From UBA11612 sp963976395 (lineage in GTDB: Bacteria; Pseudomonadota; Alphaproteobacteria; Rhodospirillales; Rhodospirillaceae), in assembly GCA_963976395.1 (NCBI GenBank), contig CAXBLG010000007.1, positions 1 through 64,000 of the forward strand: 64,000 nt of DNA. Reading direction: 5' to 3'. Each line of letters begins with the position of its first letter. Position 1 is the first letter of the stretch. This document shows positions 27,943 through 36,485 of this stretch, piece by piece. The notes under the pieces were generated by a model that did not search any database, was not told the DNA's origin, and worked only from the letters and a program-made list of their open reading frames with translations. Position numbers and translations under genes: made by a program.

Positions 27943-28545
27943 ATGACTGTTATAATATTTCCAGAGAAGGAGCGTTTGCGGTTTCGCAAGCTTCTAGAGG
28001 TCGCGCACTCCACGACCTACAGTGGTGAACGCGACGCCGCACTGGGCGCGGCTGCAAGGCTCGCAGAAGCTCATGGAATGACTCTGCGCGAAGCGGCCGG
28101 TATGAAAGATGCGCCGGAGAAGAAAAAGCCTGTCGTCCAAGCGAAGCGTCAGCGTGGTTTTCGGGCAGACTTCGGCGCTGCAGGGCCCGATTCCATGGGC
28201 TCTTGGTGGACGCCCCGTGAAAAGAATGCGCGCGGCGAGCGCCACCTCGACGGCGATGCAGTGGCCGCGGATAAGAAACGTCGGGAAGCCGCGTTTGAGG
28301 ATGCGCTTCAGCGCGGGCTGGATGGCGATGAGATTGCCGCCGAGGAACGCAAGAAGGACGCACCCAAACGGGTTTACACGCGCTCAAAGAGCCGGAACTC
28401 ATGGCGCCCTCGCCCAGAATTTGTTCGGGTACTTCTGAAAGAAACGCAGATGTCTGCAAAGGACATCGCCGCCGCCGCCGGCGTTTCAATTTACGATGTT
28501 TTTCGCGAGAAGCTTTTGATGCGCCGCGCCGAGGCCGCCAACTGA
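27943..28545 (+). CDS. DUF2786-like protein of unknown function
   Basis: A 200-residue basic, soluble protein. The N-terminal 50 residues (FRKLLEVAHSTTYSGERDAA, then LGAAARLAEAHGMTLREA) resemble the short DUF2786 domain found in bacterial and phage proteins. The middle is charged and probably disordered. The last 40 residues (MSAKDIAAAAGVSIYDVFREK) look like a helix-turn-helix-style segment. DNA or RNA binding is a guess. It follows the DsbA-like gene on the same strand and converges on the flagellar hook gene. Confidence 0.6.
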   Translation: MTVIIFPEKERLRFRKLLEVAHSTTYSGERDAALGAAARLAEAHGMTLREAAGMKDAPEKKKPVVQAKRQRGFRADFGAAGPDSMGSWWTPREKNARGERHLDGDAVAADKKRREAAFEDALQRGLDGDEIAAEERKKDAPKRVYTRSKSRNSWRPRPEFVRVLLKETQMSAKDIAAAAGVSIYDVFREKLLMRRAEAAN

Positions 28546-28565
28546 TCACCTAAGCGCTGCCAGCC

Positions 28566-29834
28566 CTATCGTTTCAGTTCACGAGCCGCCTGGGACATTT
28601 CATCAGCCGTCCGCAAGACGGTTGCCGAACTCGAATACGCGCGCTGCGTCACTATCATTTTCGAGAACTGGTCGGCAAGATCAACGTTGGATTGCTCCAG
28701 GGCACCAACAATCATCTCTGTCCGTCCAACCGAATTCCCGAGCCCCGTTAGTTCCAAGTCACCCGACGTCGCACTCTGGAGGAAAATGTTTCCACTGCGG
28801 GTGTCGAGGTTGTTTTCCGCCTCAAACCTGGCGACTGGCAGCTTGTACAGATTGCGAATTTCACCGTTCGAGTAGCTGCCGACAAGAATGCCTTTTTGAT
28901 TGAAGTACGTATCTTGCAAACGGCCCGCAAGGAAGCCGTCCTGATCAATGTTCTGGACCGTAAAAGCTCCGCTGTCGGCAAACTGAGTCATCTGGGACAG
29001 ATCCAGAGTCATCGTTTGAGGCCCGCTTCCGTCATTGATGGTCACGGTGAACTGGCCGTTGGTCGGAGTTTCAATCTGTCCGACTTCGTTGAACACAATT
29101 GTGGGTGGATCGAAAGTGACTGGAGCCTGCTGATTGTTCGGGCCAAAGGATGTCATATCCAGACCCCATTCGGACGTTAGACTGCCGGTGAAACCAACAG
29201 TCAATGTGCGCGAAACACCGGACTGATCAACATAGGGCAATCCAACGGTTTGGCGGCCACCGCCGTCGGCAGACAGGTTGGCTTGCAGTGAGATGTTCGA
29301 CGTGGCTTGGCTCGGGAAAACACCGTTATTATTGAACATAACCGGCGTCAGAGCGTTCAGATTATTAGTCTCAGTTATGTTCCCGTTTTCATCGGCGGCC
29401 CAGCCAAAAACGTAGGAACCATTGGCGGTTGTCAGCAAAGTACCCTGGTCGTCTTGACCATCGGCATCGCTGTCAGAGGTCAATTGCACCGCTTTTCCGA
29501 AAAAAGAGCCATCGCGGGTATATTGCCAGCCGCCATCGCCACCTGGCTTGGTATTCGTTACGAAGAATCCCCGACCATTCAGCGCCACATCAAAGGCGCG
29601 GCTGGTTGGCGTGATGATCCCCTGCTTATCGACCTCACGAAAATCTGTGGTTTTGACCGAGAAAAATTTCTGATTTACCGGCGAGACACGATTGAGCAGC
29701 GTTGAGAAACGCGAGCCTTGAAGTTTATAGCCGGTGGTATTCACGTTCGCGATGTTGGTCGAAATATTCGACAGGTTCTGCGCCTGCGTGTTCAGCGCTT
29801 GGACCGATGTGTTGAATGTCCCTTGCAGGCTCAT
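28566..29834 (-). CDS. flgE: flagellar hook protein FlgE
   Basis: A flagellar axial protein of 422 aa. The N-terminal rod/hook motif LSNISTNIANVNTTGYK and the C-terminal NVDLADQFSKMIVTQRAY with TADEMSQ are the coiled-coil-forming ends shared by FlgE, FlgF and FlgG. The long central domains with the FlgE-type D1/D2 content (DFREVDKQGIITPTSRAFDV, ALNGRGFFVT) favour FlgE over FlgF or FlgG. No other flagellar gene is within the window, so the gene stands alone between a DUF2786-like gene and thiG. Confidence 0.88.
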   Translation of the reverse strand: MSLQGTFNTSVQALNTQAQNLSNISTNIANVNTTGYKLQGSRFSTLLNRVSPVNQKFFSVKTTDFREVDKQGIITPTSRAFDVALNGRGFFVTNTKPGGDGGWQYTRDGSFFGKAVQLTSDSDADGQDDQGTLLTTANGSYVFGWAADENGNITETNNLNALTPVMFNNNGVFPSQATSNISLQANLSADGGGRQTVGLPYVDQSGVSRTLTVGFTGSLTSEWGLDMTSFGPNNQQAPVTFDPPTIVFNEVGQIETPTNGQFTVTINDGSGPQTMTLDLSQMTQFADSGAFTVQNIDQDGFLAGRLQDTYFNQKGILVGSYSNGEIRNLYKLPVARFEAENNLDTRSGNIFLQSATSGDLELTGLGNSVGRTEMIVGALEQSNVDLADQFSKMIVTQRAYSSSATVLRTADEMSQAARELKR

Positions 29835-30072
29835 CTCATTATCTCCGCGAATACTTCAGTGGCGCACGGAGTGCCGCATTATTGCTTTGGCACACCACGA
29901 GCATATGCCTTATGAAAAGCAAGCGGCGTGCCACTTCTAAGATTCATGAATATCAATGGGTTAGAGAAGGCCTCAGCCGATACGTTCGGCACTATTTGCG
30001 ATCACGCTCACCACGCCCGGCAATACTTGCCGCCTCGTCCATCTTAAAACTTTAACGGATAAAGCCGCGATT

Positions 30073-30858
30073 TTAGATGAGACCACCAACAGGCGACGAC
30101 GGGTCTGCATACATTTTTCGCGGCATGCGACCGGCCAAATACGCAAGCCGACCAGCCTCCACCGCCAGCCCCATCGCCCGCGCCATCGCAATAGGATCTT
30201 TCGCTGCCGCGATCGCCGTATTCATTAAAACGCCGTCACACCCAAGCTCCATCGCAATGGCAGCGTCCGACGCTGTGCCGACCCCCGCGTCCACCAGCAC
30301 CGGAACATTAGATTGCTCGATGATAAGACGAATATTGACCGGATTTTGAATCCCCAGCCCCGAGCCGATCGGCGCGGCGAGCGGCATAATGGCGCAGCAG
30401 CCTATATCTTCGAGAGCTTTTGCAATCATGGGATCGTCGGACGTGTAAACCATCACGTCAAAGCCATCTTTGATAAGTGACTCTGCCGCCTTCAGGGTTT
30501 CAACGACATCCGGATACAGCGTTTTCTGATCCCCGAGAACTTCCAGTTTAACGAGATTCCAACCGCCGGCCTCGCGCGCCAGCCGCAATGTGCGCACGGC
30601 ATCATCAGCGGTATAACAACCGGCCGTATTGGGTAGGTACGTGTATTTTTTTGGATCGACAAAATCCATCAACATGGGTTGAGACGGGTCGGACAGATTA
30701 ACCCGGCGTACAGCCACTGTGACGATTTCAGCGCCCGACACAGCTATAGCCTGGGCGGTTTCCTCAAAGTCTTTGTATTTGCCGGTTCCCACCAGCAAAC
30801 GTGACTTAAAGCGGCGGCCGGCGACCTCAAAAAAGTCCCCTTCCTTCGTCGGTTCCAT
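30073..30858 (-). CDS. thiG: thiazole synthase ThiG
   Basis: ThiG builds the thiazole phosphate ring of thiamine from deoxyxylulose phosphate, dehydroglycine and ThiS thiocarboxylate. The 261-residue TIM barrel shows RLLVGTGKYKD, the Schiff-base lysine in LVKLEVLGD, the phosphate-binding IGSGLGIQNP, VLVDAGVGTASDAA and DGVLMNTAIAAAKDP. It lies directly downstream of thiS with no spacing, a normal arrangement. Confidence 0.97.
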   Translation of the reverse strand: MEPTKEGDFFEVAGRRFKSRLLVGTGKYKDFEETAQAIAVSGAEIVTVAVRRVNLSDPSQPMLMDFVDPKKYTYLPNTAGCYTADDAVRTLRLAREAGGWNLVKLEVLGDQKTLYPDVVETLKAAESLIKDGFDVMVYTSDDPMIAKALEDIGCCAIMPLAAPIGSGLGIQNPVNIRLIIEQSNVPVLVDAGVGTASDAAIAMELGCDGVLMNTAIAAAKDPIAMARAMGLAVEAGRLAYLAGRMPRKMYADPSSPVGGLI

Positions 30859-31059
30859 CTAACCTCCACCAATAAAATGAACAATCTCGAGGCGATCACC
30901 GTCCTCAATCCTGACCGTGCCGAATGTTGATTTCGGCACGATTTCCAAGTTCCGCTCGACGGCCACTTTGCGCGGGTCTACGCCGAGATTTCGCAGAAAA
31001 TCCTCAATCGTCAGGGCGCTCGTCAAAGCCCGACTTTCACCGTTAACTGTAACCTGCAT
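30859..31059 (-). CDS. thiS: sulfur carrier protein ThiS
   Basis: A 66-residue ubiquitin-fold sulfur carrier: the C-terminal Gly-Gly (HFIGGG) is converted to a thiocarboxylate and donates sulfur to ThiG. It begins MQVTVNGESRALTSALTIED. The frame runs upstream to 31266, but those residues do not resemble ThiS, so ATG 31059 is chosen. The upstream 224 bases shared with the divergent aroQ gene were inspected for a TPP riboswitch and none was recognised. Confidence 0.92.
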   Translation of the reverse strand: MQVTVNGESRALTSALTIEDFLRNLGVDPRKVAVERNLEIVPKSTFGTVRIEDGDRLEIVHFIGGG

Positions 31060-31283
31060 GGAATGTGTAGCTTCTCGGGGTTTACGTTGTTGCACACAAG
31101 TATGAAGCGCGCCCTCTCCGGTTGCAACCAATCCCCTATATGTTTCAGCCCATTGCGCTGGTTGCCCTTGACCAAGGCTATGGTATATCCCTGATGTTGC
31201 GGGGTTTGGAACCGCTCTGATCGAACCATGGTGGCCGACCCGAGTTCTTATACGCTTAGTCGGCACCAGATAGGAAAAAACGC

Positions 31284-31739
31284 GTGAATCGCACCATTCT
31301 TGTTCTCAACGGGCCAAATCTCAATCTATTGGGAAAACGGGAGCCGGACATTTATGGGCATGCGTCGCTGGACGATATCCGGGTCGCCACCGAAAAACGT
31401 GCTAAGACACTTGGGCTAACCGTTGATTTTCGCCAATCCAATGAGGAAGGTGAAATGGTCTCGGCCATCCAAAGTGCGCGATCAGACGCCGGCGGCATCA
31501 TCATTAATGCCGCGGCCTACACTCACACCTCCGTCGCCATTCTCGACGCGCTACTGGCGTGCGATGTTCCGGTAATTGAATTGCACTTATCGAATATCTA
31601 CAAGCGCGAGGAATTTCGGCATCATTCTTTCGTATCGCGCGCGGCCACTGGAATCATTTGCGGATTTGGCGCGCACGGGTACGAACTGGCAGTAGAAGCA
31701 ATGGCTCATCTCATTGGCCCCAATTCATCGACAAGGTAG
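31284..31739 (+). CDS. aroQ: type II 3-dehydroquinate dehydratase
   Basis: Third step of the shikimate pathway (3-dehydroquinate to 3-dehydroshikimate). The 151-residue flavodoxin-like protein has LNGPNLNLLGKREP, the active-site Tyr in PDIYG, QSNEEGEMV, INAAAYTHTSVA, and the catalytic His in ELHLSNIYKREEFRHHS. It heads the block aroQ-accB-accC-aat on the plus strand, an arrangement common in alphaproteobacteria. Confidence 0.97.
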   Translation: MNRTILVLNGPNLNLLGKREPDIYGHASLDDIRVATEKRAKTLGLTVDFRQSNEEGEMVSAIQSARSDAGGIIINAAAYTHTSVAILDALLACDVPVIELHLSNIYKREEFRHHSFVSRAATGIICGFGAHGYELAVEAMAHLIGPNSSTR

Positions 31740-31827
31740 ACGCTTAGTGACGCCCTCAAAAACCAAACAAAACACAGCGGCCAAAGCGCCGGCTCCTCAA
31801 AATCAACGCCCCAAGGATTCACAGTCG

Positions 31828-32265
31828 ATGACCAAGATTGATAGCGAACTTGTACGTCAGTTGGCCACGGTGCTCGATGACACGGGACTCACGGAAATCG
31901 AGTATGAACTCGGCGGTCTCAGAATTCGGGTCGCCCGAACTGCGCGAGATACCTTAGTTGCGGCGGCCCCCGCCGCCCCGGTTCTTGGAACAGCCCAGCC
32001 GGCTGTCGCAGCCGTGGAGCCCTCCGCCAATCCCGGCGCGATCAAAGCCCCGATGGTCGGCGTTGCGTACCTCTTGCCCGAGCCCGGCTCGCCACCCTTC
32101 GTCACCATCGGCGACACCGTGCAGATCGGACAAACCGTAGCCCTCATTGAGGCTATGAAAACTTTTAACCCGGTCAAAGCCACAAAGGCCGGCAAAGTGA
32201 CCAGCATTATCGTCGAGAACGGTGCGCCCGTAGAATACGGCGAGCCGCTTGTCATCGTTGAGTAG
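31828..32265 (+). CDS. accB: biotin carboxyl carrier protein of acetyl-CoA carboxylase
   Basis: Carries the biotin that shuttles CO2 in malonyl-CoA synthesis. The N-terminal helix (MTKIDSELVRQLATVLDDTG) and the Ala/Pro linker lead to a C-terminal biotinyl domain with the modified lysine in EAMKTFNP. MTKIDSEL at 31828 matches the usual start. A GTG at 31747, 7 bases after the aroQ stop, is in frame and would add a 27-residue low-complexity extension, so it remains an alternative. accC follows 16 bases later. Confidence 0.95.
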   Translation: MTKIDSELVRQLATVLDDTGLTEIEYELGGLRIRVARTARDTLVAAAPAAPVLGTAQPAVAAVEPSANPGAIKAPMVGVAYLLPEPGSPPFVTIGDTVQIGQTVALIEAMKTFNPVKATKAGKVTSIIVENGAPVEYGEPLVIVE

Positions 32266-32281
32266 ATTTTAAGCGCACAGC

Positions 32282-33634
<1,353 letters not shown>

Positions 33635-33676
33635 TAACAGGGTCTGGAACGAGCAAATCCGCAAGGACATTAGCTC

Positions 33677-34333
33677 ATGACCGATATCACTCCCGAACTA
33701 CTTCTAAAGGCCTACGCCTATGGCGTATTTCCCATGGCGAAAACGCGCGGCGATAGCGATGTGTTTTGGGTGCAGCCCAAATTGCGCGGCGTCATCCCAC
33801 TTGACGATTTTCACGTCCCTAAGTCGCTTCGCAAACGTCTGCGTCACGGCTCGTTCACTGTTACAATAGACACCGCATTTCCCGACGTGATCGCAAGCTG
33901 CGCGGAGGAAACAAGCGAGCGTACAGATACGTGGATCAACGATCAGATTGAAGGGCTTTTCGGTTCGCTGTTTGAGGCAGGCCTCGCACACAGCGTCGAA
34001 ACTTGGCAGGACGGCAAACTCGTCGGCGGTCTGTACGGTCTCGCCATGGGTGCCGCCTTCTTCGGCGAAAGCATGTTCACGCGTGCGAACGACGCTTCTA
34101 AGGTCGCGCTATGCCACTTGGTTGGGATTTTAAAACACGGAAATTATGTCCTGCTCGACACGCAGTTCATCACCGACCACTTGAAACAGTTCGGCGCCAT
34201 CGAAGTCAGTCAGAAAGATTATCTTGCACAATTGAGTGCTGCTCTGACGCAGCACGGCACGTTCGGTAAGCCCTTGTCTCAATCCGAGTTGGAACGGGTG
34301 CTATCTTCGCATCCCAGCACCCAAACGTCATAA
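33677..34333 (+). CDS. aat: leucyl/phenylalanyl-tRNA--protein transferase
   Basis: Adds Leu or Phe to N-terminal Lys/Arg of proteins, marking them for ClpS/ClpAP degradation. The 218-residue protein shows AYAYGVFPMAK, FWVQPKLRGVIPLDDFHVPKS-type sequence, the GGLYGLAMGAAFFGESMFT motif and LLDTQFITDHLKQFG. Its last 55 bases overlap the end of the DUF2155 gene on the opposite strand. Confidence 0.96.
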   Translation: MTDITPELLLKAYAYGVFPMAKTRGDSDVFWVQPKLRGVIPLDDFHVPKSLRKRLRHGSFTVTIDTAFPDVIASCAEETSERTDTWINDQIEGLFGSLFEAGLAHSVETWQDGKLVGGLYGLAMGAAFFGESMFTRANDASKVALCHLVGILKHGNYVLLDTQFITDHLKQFGAIEVSQKDYLAQLSAALTQHGTFGKPLSQSELERVLSSHPSTQTS

Positions 34334-34683
34334 ACCGGATGATCCATCGCCGAGAGTGCCGGGCTGGATGCAAACATCCAGCCGCCGAACACCTGCTGCT
34401 CTTCCTTGTCTTCCTGTATTTGGAAAATCTGCAGAAAGGCCGCACTTTCAGGAGGATCTTCGGGCGGCGTGGTCACACAGGTCTGCGCTACGATCTCAAG
34501 GGTGCCGAATTTCACCGGCAGCCCGACCGGCCCTTTCAACGTGTTCACTCGGGCCGTCACCTTGTCGAGCGCCCCTAAAACCACAGTGTCCATAGGGATG
34601 CCATTGTCGTCGAGGATCGCATGCGCCGAAAAAGCGGTCATACACATACCTACTCCGACGATAACATTTAAGAATTTCAACAT
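34279..34683 (-). CDS. DUF2155 domain-containing secreted protein
   Basis: A 134-residue protein of the alphaproteobacterial DUF2155 family. From ATG 34683 it starts with a signal peptide (MLKFLNVIVGVGMCMTAFSA, cleavage near AHA). The family core is visible: a DKVTARVNTLKGPVG stretch, FGTLEIVAQTC, then PPEDPPESAAFLQI, GGWMFASSPALSAMDHPVYDVWVL. Two cysteines may form a disulfide. Function is unknown. It lies upstream of nothing on its strand but downstream of the mlaD pair, and its 3' end overlaps aat tail to tail by 55 bases. Confidence 0.85.
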   Translation of the reverse strand: MLKFLNVIVGVGMCMTAFSAHAILDDNGIPMDTVVLGALDKVTARVNTLKGPVGLPVKFGTLEIVAQTCVTTPPEDPPESAAFLQIFQIQEDKEEQQVFGGWMFASSPALSAMDHPVYDVWVLGCEDSTRSNSD

Positions 34684-34806
34684 TGCGCCTTGATCACCTG
34701 TTTGCGCGGGGGCTGCCACATGGAAAGTCAATGCCAGCTTGGCGTTACAGCATAATACCTATGAATGTGGCAACGTTCAGGCGGCCTTGTTTCCCAGCCT
34801 CACGCT

Positions 34807-35265
34807 CTACTTGCTGCCGTCGCTATTGGTCGCGAGGAAGATAATCTCGCCGACCAGATCTTCGAGTGATTGATAGTCCCGTGTTTTCTGAAGAGTATCT
34901 CCGGTCTTCAGCATCTCTTGCGATTGTCCCGGGACAAGATTGACGTATTTGGACCCAAGCAATCCGTCGCCAACGATGGATGCTTCAGTATCTACGGGCA
35001 AAGTAATATCCGCGCCGATCGACATCGTCACCCGGGCTTGAAAGCTTTCAGGGTTGAGAGCCTCTCTGGTCACGGTCCCGACGTTAATTCCGCTGATTCG
35101 CACGTCGCTGCCGCGTACCAAACCTCCGACCTTCAAGAAGTCGGCGTTCACTTCGTAGCCGCTCACGACTTTCAGATCCGCCGTTGAATAGGCAAACAAA
35201 ATAAACATCGCCGCGATCAGCAGCACCACGCCGCCAAGAACGGTTTCAATCGGATTGCGCTTCAT
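34807..35265 (-). CDS. mlaD: MlaD-like MCE-domain protein (first paralog)
   Basis: A 152-residue inner-membrane-anchored MCE protein. One N-terminal helix (TVLGGVVLLIAAMFILFAYS) is followed by an MCE domain (VNADFLKVGGLVRGSDVRIS, GINVGTVTREA, DTEASIVGDGLLGSKYVNL). MlaD forms the hexameric periplasmic part of the phospholipid transporter that keeps outer-membrane asymmetry. Its start overlaps the stop of the second MCE gene by 4 bases. The ATPase (mlaF) and permease (mlaE) are not in the window. Confidence 0.9.
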   Translation of the reverse strand: MKRNPIETVLGGVVLLIAAMFILFAYSTADLKVVSGYEVNADFLKVGGLVRGSDVRISGINVGTVTREALNPESFQARVTMSIGADITLPVDTEASIVGDGLLGSKYVNLVPGQSQEMLKTGDTLQKTRDYQSLEDLVGEIIFLATNSDGSK

Positions 35266-35783
35266 TCTTCATACTCATTTTCTAAGGCGGAGCCGTCTAT
35301 AACGGCATCGTCCGCCGAGTCCGCCCGCGAGGCCGCGCGCGCGCGTTCAACAATCAGCGCGATTAGGTCTTCTAGGATCACCGAATCCTGGGTGTAGGAA
35401 ATACGCGCGCCTGACTCCAGCACTTCGTCGGTGCCGCCGGGATAAAGCTCAAGATACTTCGAGCCGAATATGCCGTCTGTTTCAATAACGGCTGCGGTGT
35501 CCTCGGGCAGAGGAATTTGATCATAAAATTGAAGCGTTAGAATGGCTTGGCTCTGCTCATTGAGGCCCATGTCTGAGATCGTGCCAACCTCAAGCCCGGC
35601 TATACGTACCGGGCTTCCCACATAAAGGCCGTCCGCTCGCCCAAAATCTGCGGTCAGACGAAAGAGGCCATCGTCGAGGGAGACAACTTGACGATTTGCA
35701 AAGGCCGTCAGCACCAGGACGGCGGCAAGTGTCCCAGCCGTTACAATCCCAACAATGTACTCGCGGCGCTCTGTTCGTGACAT
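35262..35783 (-). CDS. MlaD-like MCE-domain protein (second paralog)
   Basis: A 173-residue relative of the adjacent MlaD: N-terminal anchor (YIVGIVTAGTLAAVLVLTAF), MCE domain (LTADFGRADGLYVGSPVRIA, GLEVGTISDMG, AAVIETDGIFGSKYLELYPGG) and a C-terminal acidic tail with SADDAVIDGSALENEYEE. It may mix with its neighbour in one hexamer or serve as a separate ring. ATG 35783 overlaps the NDUFA12 stop (TAATG), and its own stop overlaps the next start, so the three genes are translationally coupled. Confidence 0.88.
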   Translation of the reverse strand: MSRTERREYIVGIVTAGTLAAVLVLTAFANRQVVSLDDGLFRLTADFGRADGLYVGSPVRIAGLEVGTISDMGLNEQSQAILTLQFYDQIPLPEDTAAVIETDGIFGSKYLELYPGGTDEVLESGARISYTQDSVILEDLIALIVERARAASRADSADDAVIDGSALENEYEE

Positions 35784-36139
35784 TAGGGGTTTGGAGACCA
35801 AGCCTGATAGTCGCCGGTCGCCGGCGCTCTGTGACCACCACGCGAATCATGGCCCGGCGGATAATAGGCAGCGTCAGTGCCGGTCAAATTGGGCACATGC
35901 GGCTTGACCCAGGTTTTCGCAGCCGAAGCCTCAATCGGCGTGTCGGTCGTATGATGAAGCCAGGCATGCCATTCCGGCGGCACTTTCGAGGCCTCAGGGT
36001 CACCCCGATAGACCACCCAGCGCTGTTCACGGTTTCCCCAGCGCTTCCGCGTTTTCGAGTGGTAATACACATTTCCGTAGGCATCCTCGCCCACTTTCTC
36101 ACCGTGAAGCTTGGTGTAAAGCCAAGTGCCTAAACTCAT
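35783..36139 (-). CDS. NADH:ubiquinone oxidoreductase subunit NDUFA12 homolog
   Basis: A 118-residue homolog of the mitochondrial complex I accessory subunit NDUFA12 (B17.2), found in alphaproteobacteria. The conserved EDAYGNVYYHSK, WGNREQRWVVYRGDPEASKVPPEWHAWLHH-type segment and the C-terminal tyrosine/proline-rich tail are present. It probably associates with complex I at the cytoplasmic/membrane interface. It heads a coupled operon with the two mlaD paralogs and DUF2155. Confidence 0.95.
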   Translation of the reverse strand: MSLGTWLYTKLHGEKVGEDAYGNVYYHSKTRKRWGNREQRWVVYRGDPEASKVPPEWHAWLHHTTDTPIEASAAKTWVKPHVPNLTGTDAAYYPPGHDSRGGHRAPATGDYQAWSPNP

Positions 36140-36332
36140 AGGAAACGTTCTCCGTCTGGTAAGCCGTAAAGGCGATTAGTCGAGTGTGTGGCGCAATATG
36201 AAGGCAATTGAGATAGCCGTCCAGTATAGCGGTCATTCCCGAAAAAACTCCTCTTAGACACTCCACACAAGCCCTTAAGACCCTTGAATGAAATGCTTTT
36301 CGGACATAATCTAGGGGTGCTGCCGAAATACT

Positions 36333-36348
36333 ACACAATATCTGGTGT
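36333..36348. promoter_or_regulatory. NrdR box upstream of nrdJ
   Basis: ACACAATATCTGGTGT at 36333-36348 matches the palindromic NrdR consensus (ACAC...GTGT with an AT-rich core). NrdR is the ATP/dATP-sensing repressor of ribonucleotide reductase genes and usually binds two boxes. A weaker candidate, ACATAATCTAGGGGTG, starts at 36304, about three helical turns upstream. A promoter-like TTGAAT (36284-36289) and CATAAT (36305-36310) pair overlaps that weaker box, as expected for repression. The 346-base gap to NDUFA12 shows no other feature. Confidence 0.75.
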
Positions 36349-36485
36349 TTTGGAGCAAGAGGGCCGAGGGGAAGCTTGGAAAATACCGAGCCTATACGCC
36401 GTACCAGAGATTGGTCGGGGCGTAGGGTGGTTGTCCCGCACTTCCCCGATGCGGTTTGGTTCAGATTGACTTATCGGGTGCGGGT

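Noticed and set aside
27950..28549. Long open frame on the minus strand opposite the DUF2786-like gene
   Set aside because: Its translation is Arg/Pro/Ser-rich without domain features; it is the antisense shadow of the plus-strand gene.
31060..31266. N-terminal extension of ThiS
   Set aside because: The added residues do not resemble ThiS and the standard MQVTVNG start lies at 31059.
31060..31283. Possible TPP riboswitch upstream of thiS
   Set aside because: A stretch like ACTCGGGT is present on the minus strand, but the CTGAGA and ACCTGAT...GCGTAGGGA cores of the THI element are missing.
36140..36332. Possible cobalamin riboswitch before nrdJ
   Set aside because: No B12-box-like GCCACTG sequence or supporting stems were found; a NrdR box explains the control region better.
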